A stretch of DNA of 8,082 bases from JABCPE02 sp963520725 (GCA_963520725.1 CAUQSG010000075.1:1-8082), one strand, 5' to 3'. Shown: positions 1 to 6,572, counted from the first letter of the stretch. Notes: generated by a model from the letters alone, not told the origin. Made by a program: numbers and translations.

Positions 1-1
1 T

Positions 2-712
2 CCTACTACGGCTTGTATCTTGCAGGACAGATTGGGACTGAGAAAGAACATAGGGGCTTTGGATTTTAATCTTGGTTGTTCAGGTTTTGTCTATGGTCTG
101 AGTATAGCAAAAGGGCTTATCGCAACAGGTGCAGCCCAAAATATTCTATTGGTAACAGCCGAAACTTATACTAAATATCTTAGAAAATCTGATAAATCTA
201 ACCGAACCATTTTTGGGGATGGGGCGGCGGCTACTTTGATACAAAAGGATGAAACCAAAGAGAATTTTCAATTCATTTTAGGGACAGATGGTAGCGGATA
301 TGATAATCTCATTGTGAGAAATGGCGGTGGTAGAAATCGTATAAATAAGGAAGATGAGGTTGGTAACTGTCTGTATATGAATGGACAAAATATATTTATA
401 TTTACGATAGAGAAAATTCCTGCGCTGGTGAAGGAAATTTTAGAGAAGAATAATTTAACTAAAAATGATGTGGATTATTATATTTTTCACCAAGCAAATG
501 CACATATTCTAAGAAGACAGCGAGAAATTTTGGATATTCCAGAGGAAAAATTCTATATCAATTTAGAGAAATATGGAAATACGGTTTCTTCTACCATTCC
601 GATAGCACTGAAAGATGCATTAGAAACAGGAAAGATAAAAAGAGGACAGAAGATAATGCTGATAGGCTTTGGAGTGGGGCTTTCTTGGGGAGCAACGATA
701 GTAGAATTATAA
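2..712 (+). CDS. Ketoacyl-ACP synthase III (FabH-like), 5' end missing
   Basis: Condensing enzyme of the KAS III family, which joins an acyl-CoA starter to malonyl-ACP in the cytoplasm. The reading frame is open from base 2, so the gene begins upstream. A TTG at 20 is inside the conserved domain and is not the start. The visible part is 236 codons. Relative to E. coli FabH (317 residues, catalytic Cys112) roughly 85 N-terminal residues are missing. All three catalytic residues are present: Cys in GCSGF (codon 77-79), His in FHQAN (codon 488-490) and Asn in YGNT (codon 578-580). The C-terminus GFGVGLSWGATIVEL is typical of the family. The nucleophile is preceded by Gly, where FabH usually has Ala. 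The acyltransferase gene starts 36 bp downstream, so co-transcription is likely. Its place in a glycan locus suggests a specialised paralogue making a short acyl group, not the housekeeping fabH; this is inference. Family assignment is very secure, substrate unknown. Confidence 0.93.
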   Translation, partial: PTTACILQDRLGLRKNIGALDFNLGCSGFVYGLSIAKGLIATGAAQNILLVTAETYTKYLRKSDKSNRTIFGDGAAATLIQKDETKENFQFILGTDGSGYDNLIVRNGGGRNRINKEDEVGNCLYMNGQNIFIFTIEKIPALVKEILEKNNLTKNDVDYYIFHQANAHILRRQREILDIPEEKFYINLEKYGNTVSSTIPIALKDALETGKIKRGQKIMLIGFGVGLSWGATIVEL

Positions 713-748
713 GAAGAAATTGATAAAATATAAAAAAACTATAACATT

Positions 749-1855
749 ATGAATACACATCTATTAGAAAGGGTTACTTCGTCGGGGAATATTATAAAAT
801 ATATTGATGGACTGAGATTTATCGCTATTGTAAGTGTTTTTATTTGTCATTTTTTGGCTAATCATGAGGTAAACTTTCCTGAGATAAAGGAACATAGTTA
901 TATTTATCCTTTTTTTGGGAATGGGATAGGACATACGGGAGTTTTTCTATTTTTTGGAATTAGTGGATTTATATTATCGCTTCCTTTTTTAAAACAATAT
1001 GTATATGGCGGTAGGGAAGTCTCTATTAAGGATTATTTTTTGAGAAGGCTAACTCGGCTGGAACCGCCTTATATCGTACATTTAGTATTGTTTCTATTTA
1101 TTTCAACAGTTCTAGGGAACAAGAGTTTTCAGGAATTATTTCCAAATTTTTTGGCATCGCTGTTTTATGTGCATAATATTGTTTTTTCTGAGGAGCGCTA
1201 TCCATTGATTAATATTGTTTTATGGACATTAGAAATAGAAGTTCAGTTTTACATATTAGCACCACTTCTTTCGTTGGGGATTTTCAAACTTCCTAAATGG
1301 GTAAGAAGGGCTTTGATGCTTGGAATTATTGTTTTATGGCCACTTTTAGGGATTAATACAGGATTTCATAACATTCTGAATTATTTGCATTTCTTTATCA
1401 TTGGTTTTTTAGTGGCAGATTTATCCCTTGAATATTCGGATAAGATAAAACCTTCATATATTTTTGATATTCTGTGTGTTATTGCATTTTTGATATTTTG
1501 GCAAGGAAATGTTTGGCTGGAATTTCAGTGGTTGTATATATTTATTTTGTTGTTTCTTACACCGTTTTCTATTTTTTGGAAAAAAATGATGGAATTTCGC
1601 CCAGTGTATATTATTGGAGGGATGTGCTACACGATTTATATGCTGCATCATAAGATAATATATGTGTTTTTTGGGATGTTTTTCAAGGGAAAAGAATTTT
1701 TCGGCGATCCGATTTACAATTTTTTTACAAGATTTATCATCATATCTATTATCACCCTTCTGATATCTGCTGTATTTTTTATATTTGTGGAGCGTCCGAC
1801 CATGAAAAAACAATGGTGGAAGTATAGAGACTTGAAGAAACTATTTTTTGAATAA
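749..1855 (+). CDS. Acyltransferase-3 family membrane protein (OafA/YrhL-like)
   Basis: A 368-residue multi-pass inner-membrane acyltransferase of the family that O-acylates (usually O-acetylates) polysaccharides or lipid-linked sugars. Family landmarks appear in the right order: YIDGLRFIAIVSVFICHF (residues 18-35) with the candidate catalytic His34, GVFLFFGISGF (64-74), RRLTRLEPPY (99-108), WTLEIEVQFY (159-168), GGMCYTIYMLHH (290-301) and a final VERP (347-350). Most of the rest is hydrophobic helix rich in Phe, Ile and Leu. Length fits a transmembrane-only member; no C-terminal SGNH domain is present. The ATG at 749 is followed directly by the first conserved helix and preceded by an A-rich leader with no clear ribosome site, as is usual in Bacteroidota. 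It follows the KAS III gene by 36 bp and ends just before the hairpin at 1865-1894. It probably decorates the polysaccharide made by the locus; the acyl group and acceptor cannot be read from the sequence. Confidence 0.92.
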   Translation: MNTHLLERVTSSGNIIKYIDGLRFIAIVSVFICHFLANHEVNFPEIKEHSYIYPFFGNGIGHTGVFLFFGISGFILSLPFLKQYVYGGREVSIKDYFLRRLTRLEPPYIVHLVLFLFISTVLGNKSFQELFPNFLASLFYVHNIVFSEERYPLINIVLWTLEIEVQFYILAPLLSLGIFKLPKWVRRALMLGIIVLWPLLGINTGFHNILNYLHFFIIGFLVADLSLEYSDKIKPSYIFDILCVIAFLIFWQGNVWLEFQWLYIFILLFLTPFSIFWKKMMEFRPVYIIGGMCYTIYMLHHKIIYVFFGMFFKGKEFFGDPIYNFFTRFIIISIITLLISAVFFIFVERPTMKKQWWKYRDLKKLFFE

Positions 1856-1864
1856 AATTAAAAT

Positions 1865-1894
1865 AATAAAGAGACTCTAAAAAGTCTCTTTATT
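1865..1894. terminator. Bidirectional terminator-like hairpin between convergent genes
   Basis: A perfect 12-bp inverted repeat (AATAAAGAGACT at 1865-1876 and AGTCTCTTTATT at 1883-1894) with a 6-base loop lies 10 bp after the acyltransferase stop. It includes the TAA stop of the minus-strand gene (bases 1892-1890). Read on the minus strand the stem is followed by a T-rich stretch, giving a good intrinsic-terminator shape. The plus-strand tail is T-rich but interrupted. One hairpin probably serves both convergent transcripts. Confidence 0.75.
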
Positions 1895-2909
1895 CTATTT
1901 CACATCCTAGATTTCTGTATTGATTTTTAAAACATTCTACCCATTTTCTGAATTCTTGGATATTGATTTTTTCTTTGATAAAAGTTTCAAAATACTCAGT
2001 AGAAAAGTCTTTTGGGAAGTTTTCTAAAACATCAAACTCGCCCGCAAGCCAAGCCTCATTGATAAGGTGATTGAACAGATTCACATCAAAATCAAATCCA
2101 TACGAATGGTAGGAATTGGTGGCGGAGGACTGGAATGTGGTTTTCATACTTTCTTTTTTCAGTTGAGCGATGAAATTGCGATTGTTTCTATGTTTTCGGT
2201 AGTATACAGATGCGTTTCTAATTTGTTGTTTTTCATCTACTTTACCAAAAGAATCTTTCCAAACATAGAGCCAGTATTCCTTTTTCCAAAATCCCATAAG
2301 AATGGAATTTAATGCCCAATATTTCAAAGGGGTTTCATTATCAACCTTTTTTAGTTTAAATAATAGTGAGAAAAATTTAAACTTATTGTAGAAAAACCAA
2401 TCCATAACGAGCGGATTAGATAGGAATAAATCTTTAGGATAAATGCTGTCTAGTAAGTCATTGATAGACTCTTTGTCTACCCATTGCAGGTCTTTGGTGT
2501 TGCCTAACCAACCTAATTTTAAAAGGTTGATGTTGTGATTTTTGGCATTTTCTTTTAATTGGTCAATATCCACATTTTCGGTAAACCAAACATCATCTTC
2601 TGTCATGATGAAATACTCCGAAGCCTCTTGAGCAGCATTTCTCCATAATTTGGTTGGAATTTGAAAACCATTGATTTCTTTTCCTTTTTCCAGATTGTCT
2701 TTTATGGCCTGTTCTTTATCCTTGTAATTTTCAGATTTTAGTATGGTAACTTCAGGATGGAGTTCTTGTATTTTATCCAAATATTTCTGTGGTGTTCCAT
2801 CATCTAGGATGGTAACTTTATAATTACCAATTACGTAGGTTTTAATGCTTTTAAGACATCTGTCAAGATAAAAAGCTCGGTTAAAGGATTTTATGAGGAT
2901 GTCTGTCAT
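1890..2909 (-). CDS. Divergent GT-A-fold glycosyltransferase-like protein
   Basis: A 339-residue soluble protein that looks like a nucleotide-sugar-dependent glycosyltransferase. The N-terminus reads like a family-2 nucleotide-binding half: ILIKSFNRAFYLDRCLKSI (4-22), then VTILDDGTP (32-40). The acidic metal-binding position is probably EDD in FIMTEDDVWF (100-109), within a strand-loop context typical of GT-A enzymes. The 230 residues after that do not resemble the ordinary GT2 C-terminal half, and I see no clear ED or QxxRW-type motif. They are rich in Trp, Tyr and Phe. No signal peptide or transmembrane helix is apparent. The ATG overlaps the stop of the upstream glycosyltransferase gene by 4 bases (ATGA at 2909-2906), so the two are probably translationally coupled and may act on consecutive sugars. 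It is the last gene of the minus-strand block and ends inside the terminator hairpin. Glycosyltransferase role is likely; donor, acceptor and exact family are unknown. Confidence 0.75.
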   Translation of the reverse strand: MTDILIKSFNRAFYLDRCLKSIKTYVIGNYKVTILDDGTPQKYLDKIQELHPEVTILKSENYKDKEQAIKDNLEKGKEINGFQIPTKLWRNAAQEASEYFIMTEDDVWFTENVDIDQLKENAKNHNINLLKLGWLGNTKDLQWVDKESINDLLDSIYPKDLFLSNPLVMDWFFYNKFKFFSLLFKLKKVDNETPLKYWALNSILMGFWKKEYWLYVWKDSFGKVDEKQQIRNASVYYRKHRNNRNFIAQLKKESMKTTFQSSATNSYHSYGFDFDVNLFNHLINEAWLAGEFDVLENFPKDFSTEYFETFIKEKINIQEFRKWVECFKNQYRNLGCEIE

Positions 2910-3718
2910 TGTAAGTATCTTAATAATTTTTTTAGTAGGGTATTTTGCTTTTCAAAAATAAAATGTGGTAAATCATCTATTTCCTCTACCTTTTTTCCAT
3001 AAATGATTTTTATTCCCCTTCTTGATAAAGTATTTCTTAAAACTAAATCCCATTGTTTATTCTTTTCTGCAATTTTTGATTTATTTATACTTTGTGAAAT
3101 ACCTTTTTCATGTTTTCTGTATAGATATAGAGGTTTGTTTATGAATTTAAAACACCCTTGTTCATAGAGTTTGAGATACAAATCTTGATCTTCAGCAAGT
3201 CTGATTTTATCATTAATTTTGGAAGTGTTATTATAAACATTTCGTTTAAAGGTGAAAAAGTGATTAACCTCAAAGAAAATGTTTAAAAAAAGAGGATCGT
3301 TATTTTTTACTTTACGATTTATTTTAGCTATTGTTTGAGGAACTAGTTCTGAATTACAAAAATACATTTTAGAATAAGTAGCCACTATTTTTGGATCATC
3401 ATAGCATTTGATAGATTCTTCAATGGCATCAGGTGTAATCGCATCATCAGGGTCAAGAAAACCACATATATCACCAGAAGCCAGTTCGATTAGTTTTCCT
3501 TTTGTATAGCCTACACCTTTGTTTTCATCATTTTTAAAAATTTTGAATCTATGGTCATCTTTCACTAAATTTTTGACTTTTTCGTAAGAATCATCAGTGG
3601 AACAGTCATCAAGTATAATGACTTCAAAGTTTTTGTAAGTTTGAGAAATTATGCTTTGATAACAATCTTTAAAATATTCAAAATTATTGTAGTGAGCAAT
3701 TAGGATTGAAAATTTCAT
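2906..3718 (-). CDS. Family-2 glycosyltransferase
   Basis: A 270-residue GT2 enzyme transferring a sugar from an NDP-sugar to a lipid-linked or growing glycan on the cytoplasmic side. The nucleotide-binding start is FSILIAHYNNFEYF (3-16), followed by SIISQTYKNFEVIILDDCST (22-41) with the conserved Asp pair. The metal-binding DxD-type motif is DPDD (89-92), and the candidate catalytic-base region is AEDQDLYLKL (175-184). YLYRKHEKGIS (198-208) matches the Y-R-x-H segment common after the catalytic core in small GT2 enzymes. No transmembrane helix is evident, so it is probably peripheral. Base composition is low in G+C compared with the aminotransferase gene (17 of 60 in bases 3241-3300). It lies 78 bp after the preceding glycosyltransferase gene and overlaps the next by 4 bases. 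Family call is firm; specificity cannot be inferred. Confidence 0.92.
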   Translation of the reverse strand: MKFSILIAHYNNFEYFKDCYQSIISQTYKNFEVIILDDCSTDDSYEKVKNLVKDDHRFKIFKNDENKGVGYTKGKLIELASGDICGFLDPDDAITPDAIEESIKCYDDPKIVATYSKMYFCNSELVPQTIAKINRKVKNNDPLFLNIFFEVNHFFTFKRNVYNNTSKINDKIRLAEDQDLYLKLYEQGCFKFINKPLYLYRKHEKGISQSINKSKIAEKNKQWDLVLRNTLSRRGIKIIYGKKVEEIDDLPHFIFEKQNTLLKKLLRYLQ

Positions 3719-3796
3719 AAAAGAATGAATGATAAGTTATAGATTATATGAATAAAGGGAATTCTAATTCTCCTGTAAGATTTTATGCAAACTTTA
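3719..3796. other. Spacer between two glycosyltransferase genes
   Basis: A 78-bp AT-rich gap inside the minus-strand block. I see no open gene and no convincing terminator. On the minus strand, just after the upstream stop, TAAAGTTTG resembles the Bacteroidota -7 element TAnnTTTG but has one extra base in the spacer. An internal promoter is therefore possible but not supported. Confidence 0.4.
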
Positions 3797-4756
3797 CTAT
3801 TTTATGATTTTATTTAGTAGGTTTCTTAAAATGGAAGAATGAATTGATAATAAAAATAACTGTCTGAAAATTTCTTTTTTTGAGTTTCTGAATTTATGGT
3901 GTTTGGTGTTATTTATAATTTCATTTTTAAAATCAGCCAATTTATTATAGTTTTGAAGCAGGAAGCACATGGATGTTAATATAAAATCATCATCAATGCT
4001 TGAAGAATCATAGTCTTTGTCAATGTTGTATTTCCGAATTTCATAGATACTTTTAGTATAAAGATATTTTTTAACAATGTCATTAGGGCGTGAAGCAGTA
4101 TTGGGCGTGATTCTATAAACAGTAGTGTAATCTTTTAAAAAATGTATCTTGTATTTTTTGTTAAATAAGAACCATAAGAGATAATCCCCAATAGTCCAGT
4201 CTTTGGTGTTTAGAAGATGGAAATATTCTTCCATAATCTCCTTATCATTTCTAAATAAAGTAGTAAGTGTAGAGATTACATTTTCGGGTAATAAATATTT
4301 GTATTTAGAATCATTGGGATCAACATTAATGATGTTTTCATAAATAGTATTATTAATTATCCGTTTAGAATTTGTAAAAACAAGCCCATAATCATGATTC
4401 TGTTCTAAAAAATCTACTTGCTTTTGTAGTTTGTTTTCATCTATCCAGTAGTCATCACCTTCGCAAATGGCAATGTATTTTCCTTCACATTGTTCAATAC
4501 AAAACATCCAATTTTTAATCATACCAAGATTTTTCTCATGGTTGAAATATTTTATTGAGATATTTTCATTATTAACCTTAGATTTTATAATGTCTTGTAT
4601 TACGCCGTCTGAGTTGTCTGTTGAAGCATCATTAGAAATGATTATTTCGTAATGAAAATTTGTTTTTTGATTAATGATGTTCAGTAAAGTCAGTTCCAAG
4701 TATTCACTTTGGTTATAAGTAGGGACAATTACACTAACTAATATTTTTTGCTGCAT
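3797..4756 (-). CDS. Family-2 glycosyltransferase
   Basis: A 319-residue GT2 enzyme. Conserved segments: VSVIVPTYNQSEYLELTL (7-24), EIIISNDASTDNS (37-49) with the nucleotide-binding Asp, the downstream NHEKNLGMIKNW (72-83), and the metal-binding motif CEGDDYW (98-104). DWTIGDYLLW (186-195) occupies the place of the catalytic ED-type motif. The EGDDYWID signature is characteristic of a GT2 subgroup common in capsule and O-antigen loci. No membrane helix is visible. The gene is markedly AT-rich (11 G+C in bases 4321-4380, an extreme stretch) and its product is correspondingly rich in Asn, Lys, Ile and Asp, unlike the aminotransferase upstream. This hints at a different origin. A 101-bp gap separates it from the aminotransferase gene and 78 bp from the next one. 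Family certain; sugar and linkage unknown. Confidence 0.92.
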   Translation of the reverse strand: MQQKILVSVIVPTYNQSEYLELTLLNIINQKTNFHYEIIISNDASTDNSDGVIQDIIKSKVNNENISIKYFNHEKNLGMIKNWMFCIEQCEGKYIAICEGDDYWIDENKLQKQVDFLEQNHDYGLVFTNSKRIINNTIYENIINVDPNDSKYKYLLPENVISTLTTLFRNDKEIMEEYFHLLNTKDWTIGDYLLWFLFNKKYKIHFLKDYTTVYRITPNTASRPNDIVKKYLYTKSIYEIRKYNIDKDYDSSSIDDDFILTSMCFLLQNYNKLADFKNEIINNTKHHKFRNSKKEIFRQLFLLSIHSSILRNLLNKIIK

Positions 4757-4857
4757 TTGTAGTATTTATTGATAGTTATATTTTTTAGGATTAATGGAAT
4801 AAGCGTTTTTGAATTCAAAGTGGTAAAATCAATAAAAACACACTTTTTTATTCAATT
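4757..4857. other. Intergenic gap within the minus-strand block
   Basis: A 101-bp AT-rich gap between the aminotransferase stop and the downstream glycosyltransferase start. It contains an A/T-only inverted repeat (AATAAAAA at 4831-4838, TTTTTATT at 4845-4852, loop 6) just past the aminotransferase stop, which could be a weak terminator or chance. It also holds a 12-bp palindrome TTTGAATTCAAA at 4808-4819. I find no exact TAnnTTTG on the minus strand; TACCACTTTG has two extra spacer bases. Whether transcription continues through is unresolved. Confidence 0.35.
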
Positions 4858-5940
4858 TTAATTATTTTGTACTCTTAGCATTAAACGACAAATATAATTA
4901 ATTTCTTCTTCTGTCAAATCAAAATAAAGCGGAAGACAAAGCACTCTTCTCGAAATATCTTCTGTGATAGGGAATTCCACCTTTGGGAGGTATGGTAGAG
5001 AAGAGGCCAAACTCGGATAAAAATATCTTCGGGTAAAGATTTCATTAAGGTCCAGCTCTGCTTTGATTTTTAATAAAAGCTCCTCCGATTCTAAAACCAC
5101 AGGATAGTAGGCGTAGTTTTGGTTTGCATCCTCATGCCAAGCTACTTTTCGTGCTTTTAGGTTTTTTAGATTTTTATCATAGCACTCGGATAGTTTTTTG
5201 CGTTGGTTGTGGATTGCCTCGGTGTGTTTTAGGTTTGCTAATCCCATAGCGGCGTGAAACTCAGAGTTTTTACCATTAATTCCTAATTCCGAAAACGAAT
5301 CAAATCCAGAAATCCCAAAATTACGAATAGATGCCAGTTTTTTTAGTAAATCAGGATTTTGGGTAATAATCAGTCCGCCTTCCACAGAGTGATAGAGTTT
5401 AGTGGAATGCAGGGAACAAGTGGAGATATCGCCATATTCAAAAACAGATTTTCCATTTACTTTTACACCAAAAGCATGGGCGGCATCGTAGATTACTTTT
5501 AAATTATGTTTTTTAGCAATCAGCTCTATTTTAACCACATCACAAGGGTTTCCGTAGACATGTGTAGCCAAGATAGCTTGGGTTTTCTCTGTGATGACAT
5601 CTTCTATTTTGTCTGCATCTATGCATAGAGAATCGGGACAAATATCCACAAACACCGGCGTACAACCTTCCCAAACAATAGAACTTGTGGTCGCCACAAA
5701 CGAAAACGGTGTGGTTATAATCTCTCCTGTTATATCCAAAGCCTTGATAGCCATTTGGATAGCCACAGTTCCATTGGTTACGAATAATAAATGCTGGACA
5801 TCAAGGAATTCCTTCAGTTCCATTTCTAGCTGACTTGCCAGAGGTCCCATGTTAGTAAGCCACTGGCGGGTCCAGATTCCATCTATATATTGTAGATATT
5901 CCTCTTTTGGAGGGAGGAAAGGGTGGGTTACGGGTATCAT
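4858..5940 (-). CDS. VioA-like NDP-4-keto-6-deoxyhexose aminotransferase (DegT/DnrJ/EryC1)
   Basis: A 360-residue PLP enzyme that transaminates an NDP-4-keto-6-deoxysugar, probably with glutamate as donor, to an NDP-4-amino-4,6-dideoxyhexose. Visible motifs: NGT (56-58) near the phosphate site, ATHVYGNPCD (125-134), YDAAHAFG (151-158) with the pyridine-contacting Asp152, HSTKLYHSVEGG (178-189) with Lys181 as the Schiff-base lysine, RNFG (206-209), and GKNSEFHAAMG (223-233). The opening IPVTHPFLPP and the WLTNMGP segment (28-34) resemble VioA (dTDP-viosamine synthesis), as I recall that family; a related 4-aminotransferase is possible. The frame stays open upstream to 6018, but that 26-residue Cys/His/Pro-rich extension overlaps the acetyltransferase gene. 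The ATG at 5940 lies 2 bp after that gene's stop and begins at the conserved N-terminus, so I chose it. No dehydratase supplying its substrate lies in the window. Its G+C content is higher than that of the two GT2 genes downstream. Confidence 0.92.
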   Translation of the reverse strand: MIPVTHPFLPPKEEYLQYIDGIWTRQWLTNMGPLASQLEMELKEFLDVQHLLFVTNGTVAIQMAIKALDITGEIITTPFSFVATTSSIVWEGCTPVFVDICPDSLCIDADKIEDVITEKTQAILATHVYGNPCDVVKIELIAKKHNLKVIYDAAHAFGVKVNGKSVFEYGDISTCSLHSTKLYHSVEGGLIITQNPDLLKKLASIRNFGISGFDSFSELGINGKNSEFHAAMGLANLKHTEAIHNQRKKLSECYDKNLKNLKARKVAWHEDANQNYAYYPVVLESEELLLKIKAELDLNEIFTRRYFYPSLASSLPYLPKVEFPITEDISRRVLCLPLYFDLTEEEINYICRLMLRVQNN

Positions 5941-5942
5941 TA

Positions 5943-6494
5943 TCAAAGGTTTTTTACAATGTGGTCTTGTGTGTGGTTTATCATGGTGTTCGCAGGGATA
6001 TCGTGGTGGATAACACATCCAGCGCCGATGATTACATTATCACCGATGGTTACTCCTTTCAGCACGATTACATTACTCCCGAGCCAGCAGTTTTTCCCTA
6101 TTTTGATGGGAGCAGAGTTGAATTTCTGATGTTCCACTTTGAAATCTGGAGAGGCGCTATACTGGTGGTTGTGGTCGTATAGTTTCACTCCTTCACCAAA
6201 AAGCGTATTTTCTCCTATTTCTATTTTTTCTAAACAGTTGATAGAGCAATAGTTGTTCATAAAAACATTGTTGCCGATGTGGAGTTCCGCATCATTACTC
6301 ACCAAAATATTACAATAGTTTCTTATACTAAAACCATTGCTGATGCTTATTTTTTTAGCATTAGTATAAAAAGAAAAATTACAAAAATCACCAATTTTTA
6401 TATTTCCTCCTATGGTGTTGTTAGGACTGCTGCTTAATTTTTTTAAGCTACTTTTTTTAAGTAATTTTAAAATAATTTTGGATAGAAAATGCAT
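5943..6494 (-). CDS. Left-handed beta-helix acetyltransferase (LacA/Maa/WcaF-like)
   Basis: A 183-residue acyltransferase of the hexapeptide-repeat family, which form trimers and normally use acetyl-CoA. Hexapeptide repeats run through most of the chain (for example IGNNVF at 73-78, IGENTLFGEG at 93-102 and the block 130-162 containing IGKNCWLGSN and IGDNVIIGAG). The active-site loop is LYDHNHQY (105-112), with a His in DHNH as likely base. The C-terminal DIPANTM segment is typical. The first 20 residues are basic and could form an amphipathic helix. There is no N-terminal Rossmann domain of the PglD/VioB sort, so it is not a standard VioB partner although it sits 2 bp from a VioA-like gene. 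It may N-acylate the amino sugar or O-acetylate the glycan; the sequence does not decide. It is the first gene of the minus-strand block, directly behind a TAnnTTTG element. Confidence 0.9.
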   Translation of the reverse strand: MHFLSKIILKLLKKSSLKKLSSSPNNTIGGNIKIGDFCNFSFYTNAKKISISNGFSIRNYCNILVSNDAELHIGNNVFMNNYCSINCLEKIEIGENTLFGEGVKLYDHNHQYSASPDFKVEHQKFNSAPIKIGKNCWLGSNVIVLKGVTIGDNVIIGAGCVIHHDIPANTMINHTQDHIVKNL

Positions 6495-6513
6495 TTTTGC
6501 TCTATTTATCAGA

Positions 6514-6521
6514 CAAAGATA
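6514..6521 (-). promoter_or_regulatory. Bacteroidota -7 promoter element for the minus-strand block
   Basis: On the minus strand the bases read TATCTTTG, an exact match to TAnnTTTG. The element ends 19 bases before the acetyltransferase ATG, giving a short leader. I see no TTTG at the expected -33 position, so the match is to the -7 element only. It would drive the five genes from 6494 to 1890. Confidence 0.5.
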
Positions 6522-6543
6522 TAACTTTTATGATAAAAATAAT

Positions 6544-6551
6544 TACTTTTG
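6544..6551 (+). promoter_or_regulatory. Bacteroidota -7 promoter element for the plus-strand glycosyltransferase
   Basis: TACTTTTG matches TAnnTTTG exactly and ends 21 bases before the ATG at 6573. No good -33 TTTG is seen 17-21 bases upstream. A purine-rich stretch (AAGAGAGA) sits directly before the start codon. It faces away from the element at 6514-6521, with 22 bp between them, so the two promoters would compete for the same DNA. Confidence 0.5.
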
Positions 6552-6572
6552 TGTGAAAGAAAATAAGAGAGA

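Noticed and set aside
20..712. TTG at 20 as the KAS III start codon
   Set aside because: The frame is open to the window edge and the upstream residues PTTACI continue the KAS III domain, so the true start lies before the window.
1454..1813. 119-codon minus-strand open frame
   Set aside because: It lies wholly inside the acyltransferase-3 gene, whose family motifs are clear, and its Lys/His/Asn-rich product resembles no protein I know.
4808..4819. Perfect 12-bp palindrome TTTGAATTCAAA as a possible operator
   Set aside because: It is single, AT-rich and not near an identified promoter; a palindrome of this kind can occur by chance here.
4831..4852. A/T-only inverted repeat after the aminotransferase stop as a firm terminator
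   Set aside because: The stem has no G-C pairs and would be unstable; mentioned only in the spacer entry.
5941..6018. In-frame N-terminal extension of the aminotransferase, 26 residues rich in Cys, His and Pro, looking like a small metal-binding tail
   Set aside because: It overlaps the acetyltransferase coding sequence in another frame, and the family N-terminus (IPVTHPFLPP) begins exactly at the internal ATG at 5940, 2 bp after the upstream stop.
5591..6182. Plus-strand open frames of 68-91 codons
   Set aside because: They are antisense to the aminotransferase and acetyltransferase genes, and their low-complexity products have no recognisable motifs.
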